A stretch of DNA of 64,000 nucleotides from Batrachochytrium dendrobatidis JAM81 (lineage: Eukaryota; Chytridiomycota; Chytridiomycetes; Rhizophydiales), in assembly GCF_000203795.2 (NCBI RefSeq), contig NW_006281099.1, positions 670,690-734,689 on the forward strand, written 5' to 3'. The notes under the pieces are model-generated. The model was given only the letters and a program-made list of their open reading frames with translations, was not told where the DNA came from and ran no database searches. The translations under genes were made by a program, and so were the position numbers. This document shows, one piece after another, positions 48,485 through 59,286 of this stretch. Each line of letters begins with the position of its first letter. Position 1 is the stretch's first letter.

Positions 48485-50821
48485 ATGGACACTGGGATGG
48501 ATGTGAATGCTGCAATCGATCACCAATCGTTGAAACATGCAGTTCCTCAGCAACAACTGCCTTCTATAAGGCAATTTTTATCATTGGGTCGTGCAAAGAA
48601 ACCCAACAGCACTGCAGCCATCATCCATACTGCAGCTCATAGTACTTCTACTAGTCCTACTGGACCATCTCTCACTCCTACCAAGAGTAGGCTAAGCACC
48701 AGCAGTAGTGTTTCCAGCAATAGCAACAATCATACTGCTGCTGTCCCTATAAATCATGACTCGCAAACTCATTCACCCGAACCACACAGTTCCGATTCTT
48801 CATTGGAAAAAGAACTTCGTGGTATTTTAGAAGGTCCTCGATGGGCCATAGTTTACAAAGACCTGCCTCGACTTGCCGATCGAGTACAGATTCGAAATTC
48901 CGACGGAACATTGCGACGCCCAAAAAACATTCATCAGCAGTATGTAATTGGCAAGCCTAGTACTGCTACTGAAGATAACCCACTGGCGGTCAAGGCGCCA
49001 TCTGCCAATTCCACTCATTCCATAAGTTCACTTGGTGTAGCTACATTGCCACAAGGACCAACAGCCTCATCCAATATTCAGCAGCCATTATCCGACCAGA
49101 GTACGGCCACTAAATCTACTGAAGCGATTAATACGACTACGGCCACTCAACTGCTATTAGATGTAGCTTCTCAGCTGGAACAGCCTGCTATTGTTTGCGC
49201 TATGCACCAAGCCATCGTTGACCATCCCGATCTTAGTATTGGCGATACGTCTGCTGTCAAGTTTCTCATTGAGCACGTACTGACTCAAAAGTCCCGCACT
49301 GCTCGGCTCATGCGAGCCATCAACCAGTCGGTAGTTATCACGGGTACTTGGTATCTGCATCAAAATTTACTGACTCCTGCTGGCGTTCATGTCAAAGATG
49401 TTCAAGGTGCCGATGGATGGAAAGTCCTTCTTGATTTTCATAGGGACAGAGCCATGTTTGTTACTCATATTCGACGAGAACAAAGCCTACCATCATCGAC
49501 GGATGCGTTTGAGTTGGAATGGAGCATCCATCTGTCCTTTGATGGTGATGCAGTGTTTCAAGGAGCAATGCTCAAGCTGTTGTCGTTTGAGATTGCTCGA
49601 GATCATCAACACATGAGCCCTACTCGAGTCAAGGAACTGATGACCAGATTCTGTAATGGCCATGAATTGGTATTGGAGCAGTATATCTCGCAACATTCTG
49701 CTACTCTTGGTTCTGCCATTTCTGGTACTTCTCCCGTTCAGCAACCATTCATGTCACTATCGCGTCCATCAAATGTTCACCAACGAGATACAACTACTTT
49801 GCCATCATTATCACCAGCAACTCTTGAAAAACCAAGCCACAGTCCTAGTCTTTTAAAACGAGTCCCTGCCAATTCTATGGTGAGTATTGGAGCCAATCGT
49901 CAAGGATCCTTTGAAGGTGCTGCTGCTGCTGCTCTTATTGTCCCTATGGCATTTTCTACGCTACCTAAATCTACTACCAAGCCCATTCCTGTGCGATCAT
50001 CCTCCGTTGGTGGATCCAAACAATGTCCCAATACAGAATCTACTCAGCCTTATAATGACAGACCAGACACTACTTTATCTTCATCAGCTATTATTCCTTG
50101 CCTTCCTGCAATTTCTTCGTCACCATTGCCATCTCCGACTGCTCTACTGGCCACTGCTTCAGATGAGTATGATGCATCACATATGGCTGACTCCATTACC
50201 ACAAAAAGGTCTTTGACCAAGATCGCCACTCCATTTAATATTCCAGTTCCAATATGTCCATCTCCCATGATATTGTCATCGCTATCTCCATCTCCTGAGC
50301 CATTAGAAGAAAACTCTGTGTTTTTGAATAATAGAGTCAATACAGATGCTGTATTGCATCCTTTTATACGCGCACCAGATAATTGCATAGACTCATTACC
50401 ACATACTCTTCCACACTCCTTTTCTATGGCAGTACCAGAAGCACCTGCTGTCCAGCTGTTACCGCCAGGCTTCTTATCTTCTGCCACTACACTTTTCCCT
50501 AAAGAATCCTCGCAAAGATCAGAAAATACAGAACCCGACCTTTTAGCTATACCTCACATTAAAGAGAATATGCCAACCATTGAAGTCTCCAAATCCGAAG
50601 CCAGTCTAGATCATTACGCTCATATGCCATCCAATCCACACCTGGCTCCAGCCTTGGAAACTCCGCAATGTGATACTTTTCCTCCCCGTCACCATCGATC
50701 ATATGATGATACACTATCATCCAAACACTTGTCTCCAACACGACTTAGGCTTAAATCGTTTTTATCGTGGCTGAAACCAGTTTCTGCTGGATCTGCTCAG
50801 TCGATAAAGCGAAATGTATAA
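48485..50821 (+). CDS. Large Ser/Pro-rich orphan protein
   Basis: A single open frame of 778 residues from the ATG at 48485. Residues 1-110 are low complexity (Gln, Ser, Thr, His). An ordered segment near 110-160 (LEKELRGILEGPRWAIVYKD and a basic stretch after it) precedes another linker. A second ordered region at about 225-410 includes FLIEHVLTQKSRTARLMRAI, WYLHQNLLTPAGVHVKDVQG and SFEIARDHQHMSPTRVKELM. The C-terminal half is again Ser/Pro-rich, and the end is basic (LRLKSFLSWLKP). I do not recognise the fold or family. It has no signal peptide or membrane segment. The disordered flanks suggest a regulatory or scaffold protein, but that is a guess. Codon use looks like that of its neighbours. 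Confidence 0.7.
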   Translation: MDTGMDVNAAIDHQSLKHAVPQQQLPSIRQFLSLGRAKKPNSTAAIIHTAAHSTSTSPTGPSLTPTKSRLSTSSSVSSNSNNHTAAVPINHDSQTHSPEPHSSDSSLEKELRGILEGPRWAIVYKDLPRLADRVQIRNSDGTLRRPKNIHQQYVIGKPSTATEDNPLAVKAPSANSTHSISSLGVATLPQGPTASSNIQQPLSDQSTATKSTEAINTTTATQLLLDVASQLEQPAIVCAMHQAIVDHPDLSIGDTSAVKFLIEHVLTQKSRTARLMRAINQSVVITGTWYLHQNLLTPAGVHVKDVQGADGWKVLLDFHRDRAMFVTHIRREQSLPSSTDAFELEWSIHLSFDGDAVFQGAMLKLLSFEIARDHQHMSPTRVKELMTRFCNGHELVLEQYISQHSATLGSAISGTSPVQQPFMSLSRPSNVHQRDTTTLPSLSPATLEKPSHSPSLLKRVPANSMVSIGANRQGSFEGAAAAALIVPMAFSTLPKSTTKPIPVRSSSVGGSKQCPNTESTQPYNDRPDTTLSSSAIIPCLPAISSSPLPSPTALLATASDEYDASHMADSITTKRSLTKIATPFNIPVPICPSPMILSSLSPSPEPLEENSVFLNNRVNTDAVLHPFIRAPDNCIDSLPHTLPHSFSMAVPEAPAVQLLPPGFLSSATTLFPKESSQRSENTEPDLLAIPHIKENMPTIEVSKSEASLDHYAHMPSNPHLAPALETPQCDTFPPRHHRSYDDTLSSKHLSPTRLRLKSFLSWLKPVSAGSAQSIKRNV

Positions 50822-51470
50822 AGAATCATCTTTTCAATTATTGTAGAGTATAGTCATGTGTGTTACTTTTTTCCCACTAGAGCTCATGTTAAACTGAATG
50901 CATTGAATGGTGGTCGTAATAAAGATACATACTTGACAAATTACTCTACGGCTTATCTGCAAGTAATGTGTTGGGATTTACCTACTAAACTCTGCATTTT
51001 CATCGGTTTGAAGTGATTTGATTAATATTTACATCTGTAGCATATTTTACAACTGTATTGACGTAAAGTGAAACACTTGCAGTCCTATTTTGCTCGAGAA
51101 TAAACAATGGCTAAACATTCGTTGTTTTTCTACTGGAAATTGATTGCTTGATAAGAAATCAGTGCACTTTCTGCTTGAATGAACCAAAATCTCACCATAT
51201 AATGCATTTTCAAATGGAAGCAAACCATTCGAGAAACGATGAGGAATTATTTCACCCGTTTTTATCCAAGTTTTTGACTGTAAACGATCGACATGAATAG
51301 TCAATCTCTAATGGATTTGTCAAAAACCGTTAAAGTACTGCTATAGACTAAATTCATATATTTAGTTTACTCCATACAAATAAACACTGATTATATTATA
51401 CATTGGGTACTGATAGCCGTGTAAAGTTTTAATGTTTTAAATTTCAAGATTCATCAGTTTATTCTTTTGT
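50822..51470. other. Intergenic region with a degraded MITE
   Basis: From 51048 a MITE end (TACAACTGTATTGACGTAAA) and the family phrase AATAAACAATGGCTAAACAT are visible for about 100-240 bases. The opposite end is not clear. Otherwise AT-rich spacer. Confidence 0.5.
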
Positions 51471-53015
51471 ATGCAATTACTCCAAACACCAGACAAAGAT
51501 CAAGAAACAGCGATTGATGCTGCTATTCTACTCAAGAGTAGCCGTAGTCTATGTGGAATGTATTTAACCATGGATGATTACGAATGGGGTGACTTTGTGT
51601 CCAATTATTGATAACTAAAACCATGTTGCCATTTTAAATACTTGTAGTTGTATGGTGCAAGGATCATCCTATACCTGTCCTCGATGCAACTTGCCATACT
51701 GTTCACTAAGTTGCTACAAGTCTGACATGCATGCAGATTGCACAGAAGCATTTTACAAATCAAACTTTGTAAATGAACTCCATTCAAACAGAGTATCGGA
51801 TGCGGATCGACTCCATATGCTTCGAATACTAGATGAACATGAAAAGGCTGCATTGAATGAGGAGCAGCAAACCTTTGAAAATGTTCCTTCTACTAGTACT
51901 ATAAATAAGATGACCGACTGTTTAAGCGATATTGATTTGGGTAAGCTTGCTTTATTTATTGCTGCCAGATGCAGTTAAACCTTGTATCTACTTTGCTGAT
52001 TTATGGTCTTGATTATTGTGGATATTATAAATGATAGATACCGCCTCGGTCAAGGACATACTTTCCAGATTGCCACCACAAGAAGTTGAACGATTCAACT
52101 TGATCATTAAAAACAAAGATGCAGCAATGCTGTTGCTTCCCGATTGGAAACCATGGTGGAATGCAAAAGTACATGGTAATTCCATTATAGATATTGAAGG
52201 AACTTATGATGACGGCATACCTCTACTTTTAGAAACAAAGCAAATATCTACCATAACAAAAGTCAAGCCTAATGCAAGACTTGTATTCTCCATATTAGAT
52301 ATAATGTATGACATGTATGCTTTTGCTGGAAAAACATGTAGCACGGTTGGTTTTAAATATGAAATGCAAGTCTAAACGTGCTTTATATTGTAGCATCGCA
52401 TATGTCTATGTGTGTCGCACATTAAATGGAGATGTTTTTGAATCCTGCTCAGAGTCGTTTTTTCTCGTTACACAAGCCTCTTATATCTTTGACGCATCAT
52501 GTTCATGCAAGTTTGTGTTCGAGTCCCCAAAAGAAGTCGTTTCTACTCTTTCTAGCAGGCTTCTTGCTCATTGTGATCTTTCACCAAAGGGGGTAATGGC
52601 CATACTATCTGATGCATGCAAGATTATCCAATCGCGTTTGTTTATTGTAGCAGCACTGTCGGACCTACATAGAATGGTGTCCAATGTGCCAAAAAACAGC
52701 AGAGCCAACAGTATATCTCAAAAGATCTATTTTTTTGCATGTCTAGCAAACGATGCGGCTTTACAAAAGGAGTTTCAGTTGGATGCACTGTTTAAGGAGT
52801 GTCGAGTATGCTTAGAAACCGAAATAGATCGATTGTATGCTTTTGAAAAAACCGCTTCAGACCTACAAAAAGCTATCAAAGATGCTGATATACAACAGAA
52901 TAGACGGCTCATTCAAGAGGTATCAAGTGTTTCCACCCATTTGGTTAAATTTTGATTTTCGACTGATTGCTAAGCGCATTCCACTTTACACATTTTTATA
53001 CTATAGATGGAGTAG
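51471..53015 (+). CDS. ZNHIT2-like zinc-finger HIT protein
   Basis: ZNHIT2 links the R2TP chaperone to assembly of the U5 snRNP. Five exons (51471-51559, 51648-51940, 52038-52314, 52394-52919, 53007-53015) give 397 residues. The HIT finger is CGIC, then YTCPRCNLPYCSLSCY and the following H and C ligands, with the first CxxC completed by splicing. Downstream, LPPQEVERFNLIIKNKDAA and the join LDIMYDIIAYVYVCRTLNGD match the conserved body of the family. The final exon of nine bases (Met-Glu-stop) depends on one acceptor; without that splice the frame ends at 52955 after about 10 extra residues. Confidence 0.8.
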
Positions 53016-53206
53016 CACCCACTTTATTGGGTTCTCAGAATACTATAATGCATACTACTTTCTATAAACTCATTGCACAATAAAAGTTTGATTTAGTTTG
53101 AACATGGTAGGCTTTCTGGATACTGATAATAAAGAACGCAACAGCTGTACGAATTCATTGAGTGTAGGAAACATTGAATAGGTTAAAAAGGCCAGAATAG
53201 ATTTGG

Positions 53207-54338
53207 TTATTGTGGTGGTGGACGGAATCCAGGAGGAGGCATGAATCTATTGTTTGTCAAATAAATAGCAAAGGGTTCAAGAGTAAGTAACTCGGTATCG
53301 TAAAAACAAAGATATCATTACAGCCGATAAAAGGTCACAGTAATTTACCCAGGAGGTGCGCCAGGCATGGGAGGTCTGAATCCAGGAGGAGGCATAGGCA
53401 TTCCCTAATTTTAGATCAAGATTGTAAAAAAGCAACGAATTGGACCAAAAACATTTCAAATATAAAATAGTTAGTTATAAAGATAGAAACAAAGCCAGAA
53501 GCCTTTAGTTGCTCCAGATTAAACAATGCAGATCTAGGAAACGGTCGCGAAAAACGAATTTGATCAAAATTCAAATTGCGTAGATCTACATTATTGCAGT
53601 ACGCTGCAAGATACCATTCAGATTCGTCCAATAATCAAGTCTACGTACCGGAGGTCTAAATCCTTGTGGAGGCATCGGAGGCATACCCCGACCAAATGAC
53701 ATGGGTGGAGGAGGACCAGACATTCCCATAGGAGGCATGCCCATCATTCCAGGAGGCATATTCGATATCGGCGGGCGACTGAAGCCCATTCCGGGACCCA
53801 TTTGAGGTTGCATTGATTGTGGAGCAGGGCCGCCAATACCTCTGATCGGACCTCCAAGACCAGCAGGTGCAGCAGTAAGTGGTGCAGCAATGGGCAGACC
53901 ACGACCAGCACCGCGAGCAACACCAGGACCACCTAGAGCAGCAGATGATTTCTTTGGATCTTCTGCAGTGGGAGGAGGAGCTTCAACGCTGAGCGAGATG
54001 ATGGTCTCGCCACGAAGGATAACAAGACCAAGTGAACGTTTCTCCTCTCGTTCCTGCTGAGACTTTGTTTTTGGGCGGATCTTACGGAACTCTTCGCACT
54101 CGGACAGCACCAAGTTCATGTGTTTATCAAATGCTAGCATCTGGCCAATAAATGTTCTGCCGTCCTGGATAGTGATCTTGAGCCGATGGTTGAGCAGCTG
54201 CAAAATCCTCGAGTTCTTTGATAGTGACTAAGCAAAGGCATATTGGATTCCATGGATATTTTTCAATAGCAATGTGAAAATCAATACAAGTGTTAGCTAT
54301 ATCTGCTTTGCGACAATGGCTAACAACAGTCTTACCAT
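53207..54338 (-). CDS. SMB1: Spliceosomal protein SmB/B'
   Basis: A member of the heptameric Sm ring on spliceosomal snRNAs. Four exons: 54338-54336 (the ATG alone), 54227-53649, 53404-53349 and 53246-53207, giving 225 residues. The Sm fold has motif 1 (ITIQDGRTFIGQMLAFDKHM, then NLVLSECEEFRKIRP) and motif 2 (RSLGLVILRGETIISLSVE). A Gly/Pro/Met-rich tail ends with proline-rich motifs (MPPPGFRPP and similar), the type recognised by WW/GYF domains. The start-codon-only exon is inferred because the frame upstream of SLSKNSRILQLLNHR has an AG acceptor (TTGCTTAG) directly before it, and ATG followed by GTAAGA lies 108 bases upstream. The gene is divergent from the uS8m gene. Confidence 0.88.
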
Positions 54339-54520
54339 GATTCGGCCTGTTTGTGCTAATCAATAAAAAGGTTCGAATGAAAGAATTCCAATAGTATGCT
54401 TAAGAAAGTGAATGAATGTCACGAGAGCTGTTTTGATTGGCTCAACGACTTGCCATTTTATATCCAAATCGACTGATTTTGTAAATTCTGTCCAACTGTT
54501 GTTGATTAATATTGCTACGA

Positions 54521-54991
54521 ATGGCTCCTATATACCACCTGTGCTCACACATTGAAAACTCGTATCGTTCACAAATGCGTCGCATTGCTGTTCCTTACTC
54601 AAAAACAAACAAGGCCATTTGTGCTGTTCTCTACGAAGAAGGTTTCATCTCTTCACTGACAACTGGCGATGAGAGTGGACCTTTTGATCGTGGCTACATG
54701 GTTCCCATCACTCCTGACAACGTCGCTCAGCGGAGACTCTGGCTGGATCTTAAGTACAGATCGGGAATTTCCGCTCTTACACAAATGAAGGTCATTTCCA
54801 AGCCTTCTCGGAGAGTTCATGCCAGTTTTGAAGAATTACGAGCTATTGCTGCAGCAAATCGGGCAGGTCCATTGTTGAAGCCTCAACTAGCTGGTCAGAT
54901 TACGATTGTGGATACTCCTTATGGAATTGTGGAGTTGAAGGATGCTTTATCAAAGGAAGTCGGTGGCGAGGTCTTATGTACCGTTTTATAA
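54521..54991 (+). CDS. MRPS8: Mitochondrial ribosomal protein uS8m
   Basis: A single exon of 156 residues. The uS8 fold is clear: N-terminal LCSHIENSYRSQMRRIAVPY, the NKAICAVLYEEGFISSL helix-strand, YRSGISALTQMKVISKPSRR in the middle, and the ending VVGGEVLC-like stretch (SKEVGGEVLCTVL). The length and divergent insert (TTGDESGPFDRGYMVPITPD) mark it as mitochondrial rather than cytosolic S15a. It would bind the central domain of the small-subunit rRNA. The start ATG at 54521 is the first in frame. Confidence 0.85.
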   Translation: MAPIYHLCSHIENSYRSQMRRIAVPYSKTNKAICAVLYEEGFISSLTTGDESGPFDRGYMVPITPDNVAQRRLWLDLKYRSGISALTQMKVISKPSRRVHASFEELRAIAAANRAGPLLKPQLAGQITIVDTPYGIVELKDALSKEVGGEVLCTVL

Positions 54992-55622
54992 TTCATCGGG
55001 TTATATTTCTCTCAACAATACTGACCGTAAAGGTTTAATGCCTATTCGTTTGGGGGTGGTATAACGAGCTAATAAGAGTATTGGCTCAAGTATAATGATA
55101 TTATAAAAGCAATGCATTGGTTGATCTCAATATAGAAGCCTGTTTGTTCTGAATTCAATTTATTTCAAAGTTGGAATGGCGAAACTGGGTTCGTTTATTC
55201 TGGATCTTACAGTATATTGACGTAAAGCGAGACACTGATACTAGCTGACCAAATGTTTAAAGCAGCATTCGTATCACAGTTCTAGTAAATCCCAATATTT
55301 GGACTGCAGTTGATGAGTCTGGTTTCAAACTCGGTGATTGTCATTGTATGGTTGTGTCAAAAGACCAATCTCGGTTTAAAACTATAGTCTAAGCGTCATA
55401 TGATGAACGTTGTGCTTATTGAGAATATTACTGAATCAATCAATATCCAACAAATGCAACAAACATTTAGCCATTGTTTATTACAAAGTAAAATAGAGGT
55501 AGCGGATGCAAGATAAATACAAGGACTCTGTTTTACGTGAATACGACTGTAATAAGACTAAGATGGAGTAATGACCAATGTGCATTTGCTATGATGCGTG
55601 TTTTGGCATGGCAGATGATCTT
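54992..55622. other. Intergenic region containing a MITE
   Basis: Apart from the MITE at 55208-55551, nothing is recognised between the uS8m stop and the 3' end of the phosphatase gene. Confidence 0.4.
55208..55551. mobile_element. MITE (~344 bp) with well-preserved ends
   Basis: Ends TACAGTATATTGACGTAAAG and TTTTACGTGAATACGACTGT followed by A. Flanking bases give TTA at the left and TAA at the right, consistent with insertion at a TA dinucleotide. It shares ends and some interior words with the 450-base copies but is shorter. Confidence 0.75.
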
Positions 55623-56477
55623 TCAGTATAGCCATTTCGGGTGGTTTAATGGTACTCGTACCAAATCTGTATCAAACAGCTCAATAAATTCTGTTGATTT
55701 GGAATAGACAAGATTGCCATATTAAAACAATCCATATACAAACAGTTAGCGTACGTGTAATTCAAATCAACATCACTAACAATATTTGTCAGTTTTAAGA
55801 CACTTACGCTCTGAAAGTATGCGTACTTTTGGCCCAGCATATCTCCGGTATTCCTCGAATATAGAAGCCAAGTTCCATTTTTGGAGTTTACGAAGACATC
55901 CAACAACAGTTCCTGTTCTATGCCTTCCAAGATTACACATCACCATGACTGGATAATTTCGTGGATCCAGCATATGCTCTAAACTCTCCAATACAACTTC
56001 CTCTGAAATAGGATCCCATGCATTGGCTGTTGAGTTGAATCCAAGATGGAAAAAGTTGATCTCTTGATCGTCGATAAAATTGAGACTATTTGGAGAGGTT
56101 TAGCAAGACAAAGCTATAATTGGTTATTATTAATGGAGCAGGGGAATCAAATGCCCACATTCTATGACCACTAAACGTTGATAGCCTAGCAAAATACATA
56201 CAAGCGCTGATTAGGTTCTTCAGGTGCCAAGAAAATAACAGTTTTTAAACCAAGCTTTTCTAAAAACGGAAAGTTGAGTTCGTTTGGCTGGCCAGATCTA
56301 TAGAGTCGTTCTTCAACTAGTCCAAAGTTCTGATGGCAAATTCACAAGTATATCGTATTAGTAAGTTGGCAGTACATAGTACCGTTATGGTTTTGTAATA
56401 CTATAAATTAAAAGTATGATGTTTATACATTTGATACTAAACCAGCTTACCAATGGTGGAATAAAGTGTTGTGACAT
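55623..56477 (-). CDS. OCA1/SIW14-type protein phosphatase
   Basis: Four exons (56477-56451, 56329-56202, 56085-55808, 55690-55623) give 166 residues. The N-terminal part PPLNFGLVEERLYRSGQPNE and the active-site loop CNLGRHRTGTVVGCLRKLQ (C-x5-R) followed by WNLASIFEEYRRYAGPK are characteristic of the Oca1/Siw14 atypical dual-specificity phosphatases. Siw14 hydrolyses inositol pyrophosphates; Oca1 works with partners in cell-cycle and oxidant responses. The loop with CNLGRHR is closer to Oca1. The end, FIELFDTDLVRVP, is as in the family, with a nine-codon first exon. Confidence 0.85.
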
Positions 56478-56912
56478 GCTGAGATTCTTTCAAGGCAAAT
56501 AGTAATATTTATGGCCATCAACTTTATATCCACGTGATTCGTGAATTGCTGAGCGATGTTTTGACGAGAATCTTGAGCTTGCGTTCAAGTCTGGTTCAAC
56601 CGATTGGACGAATCTAAAAATAAAACTGGAATGGTCGTTTGAGTATTATACTTGGCAAGTCTGCAGTAGAACTGCAAGGGCAGTCGTGCATTGTAGCAAG
56701 CATTAGCCAGCCATATTTAAACTTGTACAAGCCATTTAAGACTACGTTTGTGGATACCACAATTATATTTATTAACAATTGGCTACCTCTGAACCACACA
56801 GTAGCTTAGCTAGTTGTAGTTATTCCACGTCACGTTGTTATAAAACGGCATGATTCGCGATTTGTATTCTTAAGCTTTGCGTAGATATTTGAATCCTTGA
56901 AACTACGCAATC
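56478..56912. other. Intergenic region (divergent promoters)
   Basis: Spacer of about 430 bases between the phosphatase and LITAF-like gene starts; no gene or repeat recognised. Confidence 0.35.
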
Positions 56913-57495
56913 ATGGAGAAGCAACAGGATACTATTCAAGCAAGTGCACCACCGGGGCAAGGACCTCCATATATGCAGCAACCACCAGGACAAGGACCTC
57001 CATATATGCAACAACCACAAATGATGCAGCCTCAACAACCTTATCAGCAACCACCAGGACAAGGACCTCCATATATGCAGCAACCACAAATGATGCAGCC
57101 TCAACAACCTTATCAGCAGCAATCCAATCAGGGTGCTTATCCAGGACAACATGGACCTCTAGCACACGGCGAAGTCCCTACCATGCAGCCTTATACTGGT
57201 GGAAACATTGTCTGTCCATTCTGCCATCAAAGCGTACAGCCTATCAATCGTACATTTGTAAACTATGGTAAATCCACTAAACCAAAACCATTATTGTAAC
57301 CCATGCCTTTAACTTGATTGTTGTGTACAAATGTAATTTACGCTGCTTTGTTTAATAGATGCCAAGACGAATCAAGCTGGATTTTGTCTCGGAGCTGCAT
57401 GTTGCTTCCCGTGCCTTATCTGTCCATTCCGTTCCGGCTCTACAGTCCAAAAAACAGTCATGCAATGTCCATCATGTAAAACATTCATCCAGTAA
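56913..57495 (+). CDS. LITAF-like zinc-binding membrane-associated protein
   Basis: Exons 56913-57267 and 57359-57495 give 163 residues. The N-terminal 100 residues are Pro/Gln/Gly-rich with repeats of PPGQGPPYMQQP and QMMQPQQPYQQ. The C-terminal part has the LITAF plan: CPFCHQSVQPINRTFVNY, a hydrophobic Cys-rich segment across the splice (AGFCLGAACCFPCLICPF), then CPSCKTFIQ. The two CPxC knuckles bind zinc and the hydrophobic part sits in the endosomal membrane surface in known family members. Animal LITAF ends with HxCPNC; here the His is replaced, so the match is partial. The first exon's repeats make length variation likely. Confidence 0.72.
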
Positions 57496-57564
57496 TGGCT
57501 TTCAAATGAGTCAGCAGCAACTTTATTATTATTCTCGTTAAATATGAATCGATCAATGTGGACT

Positions 57565-58705
57565 TTAAAGAACCTTGCATCTGACTGCCTTTTTCCTTTG
57601 CTTCACTGCCAGCTTAGCTGCTGTTGTAAACACCTCTTTAATCCCCTCTCCTGTTTTGGCTGAACATTCAAAATACTTGAGTGCTCCAATCTGATGCATC
57701 ATTTGAACTCCCTATAAAGTTTTTTACAAAAATAAAATTAGTTTTTTCGTCACATACGCGGACTACCCAATGTGCTAAGCTGAATAATACTCGTTGGCTT
57801 ACCTCTTCGTATGTGATGAGAGCTTCGGGTATACGTCCATCGATAACAGGTTCGGGATATTTGCGAATGTCTGCCTTGCTCCCAACAAGAATGCGTGGAA
57901 CTCCAGGTAAAAAATGTTTGGTTTCTGGGTCCCACTGTAAAAGAGAGCCAAATGTGGTATTATGGATTAGTGTTGGCATCAGATTCGATTCGGTAAGCCG
58001 ATTACAATACTGATTGGATAGCAAATGATATCCAACTTACTCTGTCCCTAATGTTATCTAATGTGGACGGGTCATTGATTGCAAAAGTCATGATGGCCAC
58101 ATCGGTATCAGGGTAGCTCAGTGGTCGAATTCGATCATAATCTTCCTGTCCTGCTGTATCCCATAGTGAGAGCTCAACAGTCTTTCCACTACTGAGTGTG
58201 ATTTTTGAAATATAGTTTTCGAAAACAGTGGGAATATACGACTATGGTTTCCATATTATAATAAGTTTATAATTAGCTTGAATTCGATCACAGTCTGATT
58301 GGGGATGCTTATCCAAAACCCAACGCCTACACGTTCATATAAAATGAACAAAAAATGAATGCACTTGTCATTCAAATGACAGGTCTGCAATAGAATGGTG
58401 CCCATGTCGAGTGAAAGCTTTAATGCACACCAATCTTGCGAAAAATTCCATCAACCTGCTGTTTGACATCATAAATATATATAGCTGGGCTCACTCATTC
58501 ACAAAGTGATGCTAGAAATCAATCTATACATTGCAACATTGACAGCCCATCACAACGGTAAAACAACTTATGAAACGCTACTTGAACTCACCTCGGGAAA
58601 CGGCTGCCCAGATTGAACCATGAGCATAGCTGTTTTTCCACAAGCTCCATCGCCTACAATAACCAGCTTTTTTCGCAGTTGATTTTGGTTGTCATAAACA
58701 CGCAT
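57565..58705 (-). CDS. Rho-family small GTPase
   Basis: Four exons (58705-58592, 58241-58041, 57934-57803, 57711-57565) give 197 residues. G1 is GDGACGKT, switch [11 protein letters not shown]3 [20 protein letters not shown], the Rho insert region follows [10 protein letters not shown] (G4, with Ser-Lys-Ala-Asp in place of NKxD), and G5 is [10 protein letters not shown] basic stretch ([12 protein letters not shown]) ends with a CAAX box whose terminal Leu favours geranylgeranylation, so membrane attachment is expected. It is related to Rho1/Rho4-type GTPases of actin and wall synthesis, but I cannot choose the subgroup. Confidence 0.9.
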
Positions 58706-59286
58706 TTAAAGTATATCTACAAACGGTGTTATTTAAGTAGCAGGGTACACATTCCAGACACAATATTGGTATAATACTTGAAATTTCGTCTAAATACCTA
58801 CATTTAAATTAGATAACTGGCTAAATAAAAATGCTCAAGAAACAGAAGAGTTGATATTTTTCTGGCTCTTGAAAAGGTTGTAAAATTGTTGGACAAGAAA
58901 CGAGATAGCTGATGTGGAACGTTATGTGCGCGATAGGTAATGTTATAATTGGATGTGCTTGTCAGATTTTGAATGCATCAGGATTGAATGGGCTGTTTAT
59001 ACGTGGGGCTATCTGACACGAGCTGGGCCAGAATCAACAAACTACACCACGCGGCTTTATATGGGAAGGGCTTCGCAAGCTAGTTCAAGACAAGGCCATA
59101 TAACATTTATAGTATTTGTTGGCATCCCTTCCTATTCAACCTATGATTTTTACCAACGTGAGGGTGTTGTATACTTATTGACTTGTTGGCCAAGATCAAT
59201 CAAGTGGTTAAAACATTGGATTAAATTCAAGGAATAGTGACGCGCTGTTATCTTACCCTTCGTTCAGTTCTAATCTAACCCCAACA
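58706..59286. other. Divergent intergenic region between Rho GTPase and IFT139
   Basis: About 580 bases. An open stretch of 94 codons at 58953-59237 shows no family features and no splice context, so I do not call a gene. Confidence 0.35.

Noticed and set aside
58953..59237. 94-codon open frame between Rho and IFT139
   Set aside because: No start context, domain or splice signals; lies in a likely shared promoter region.
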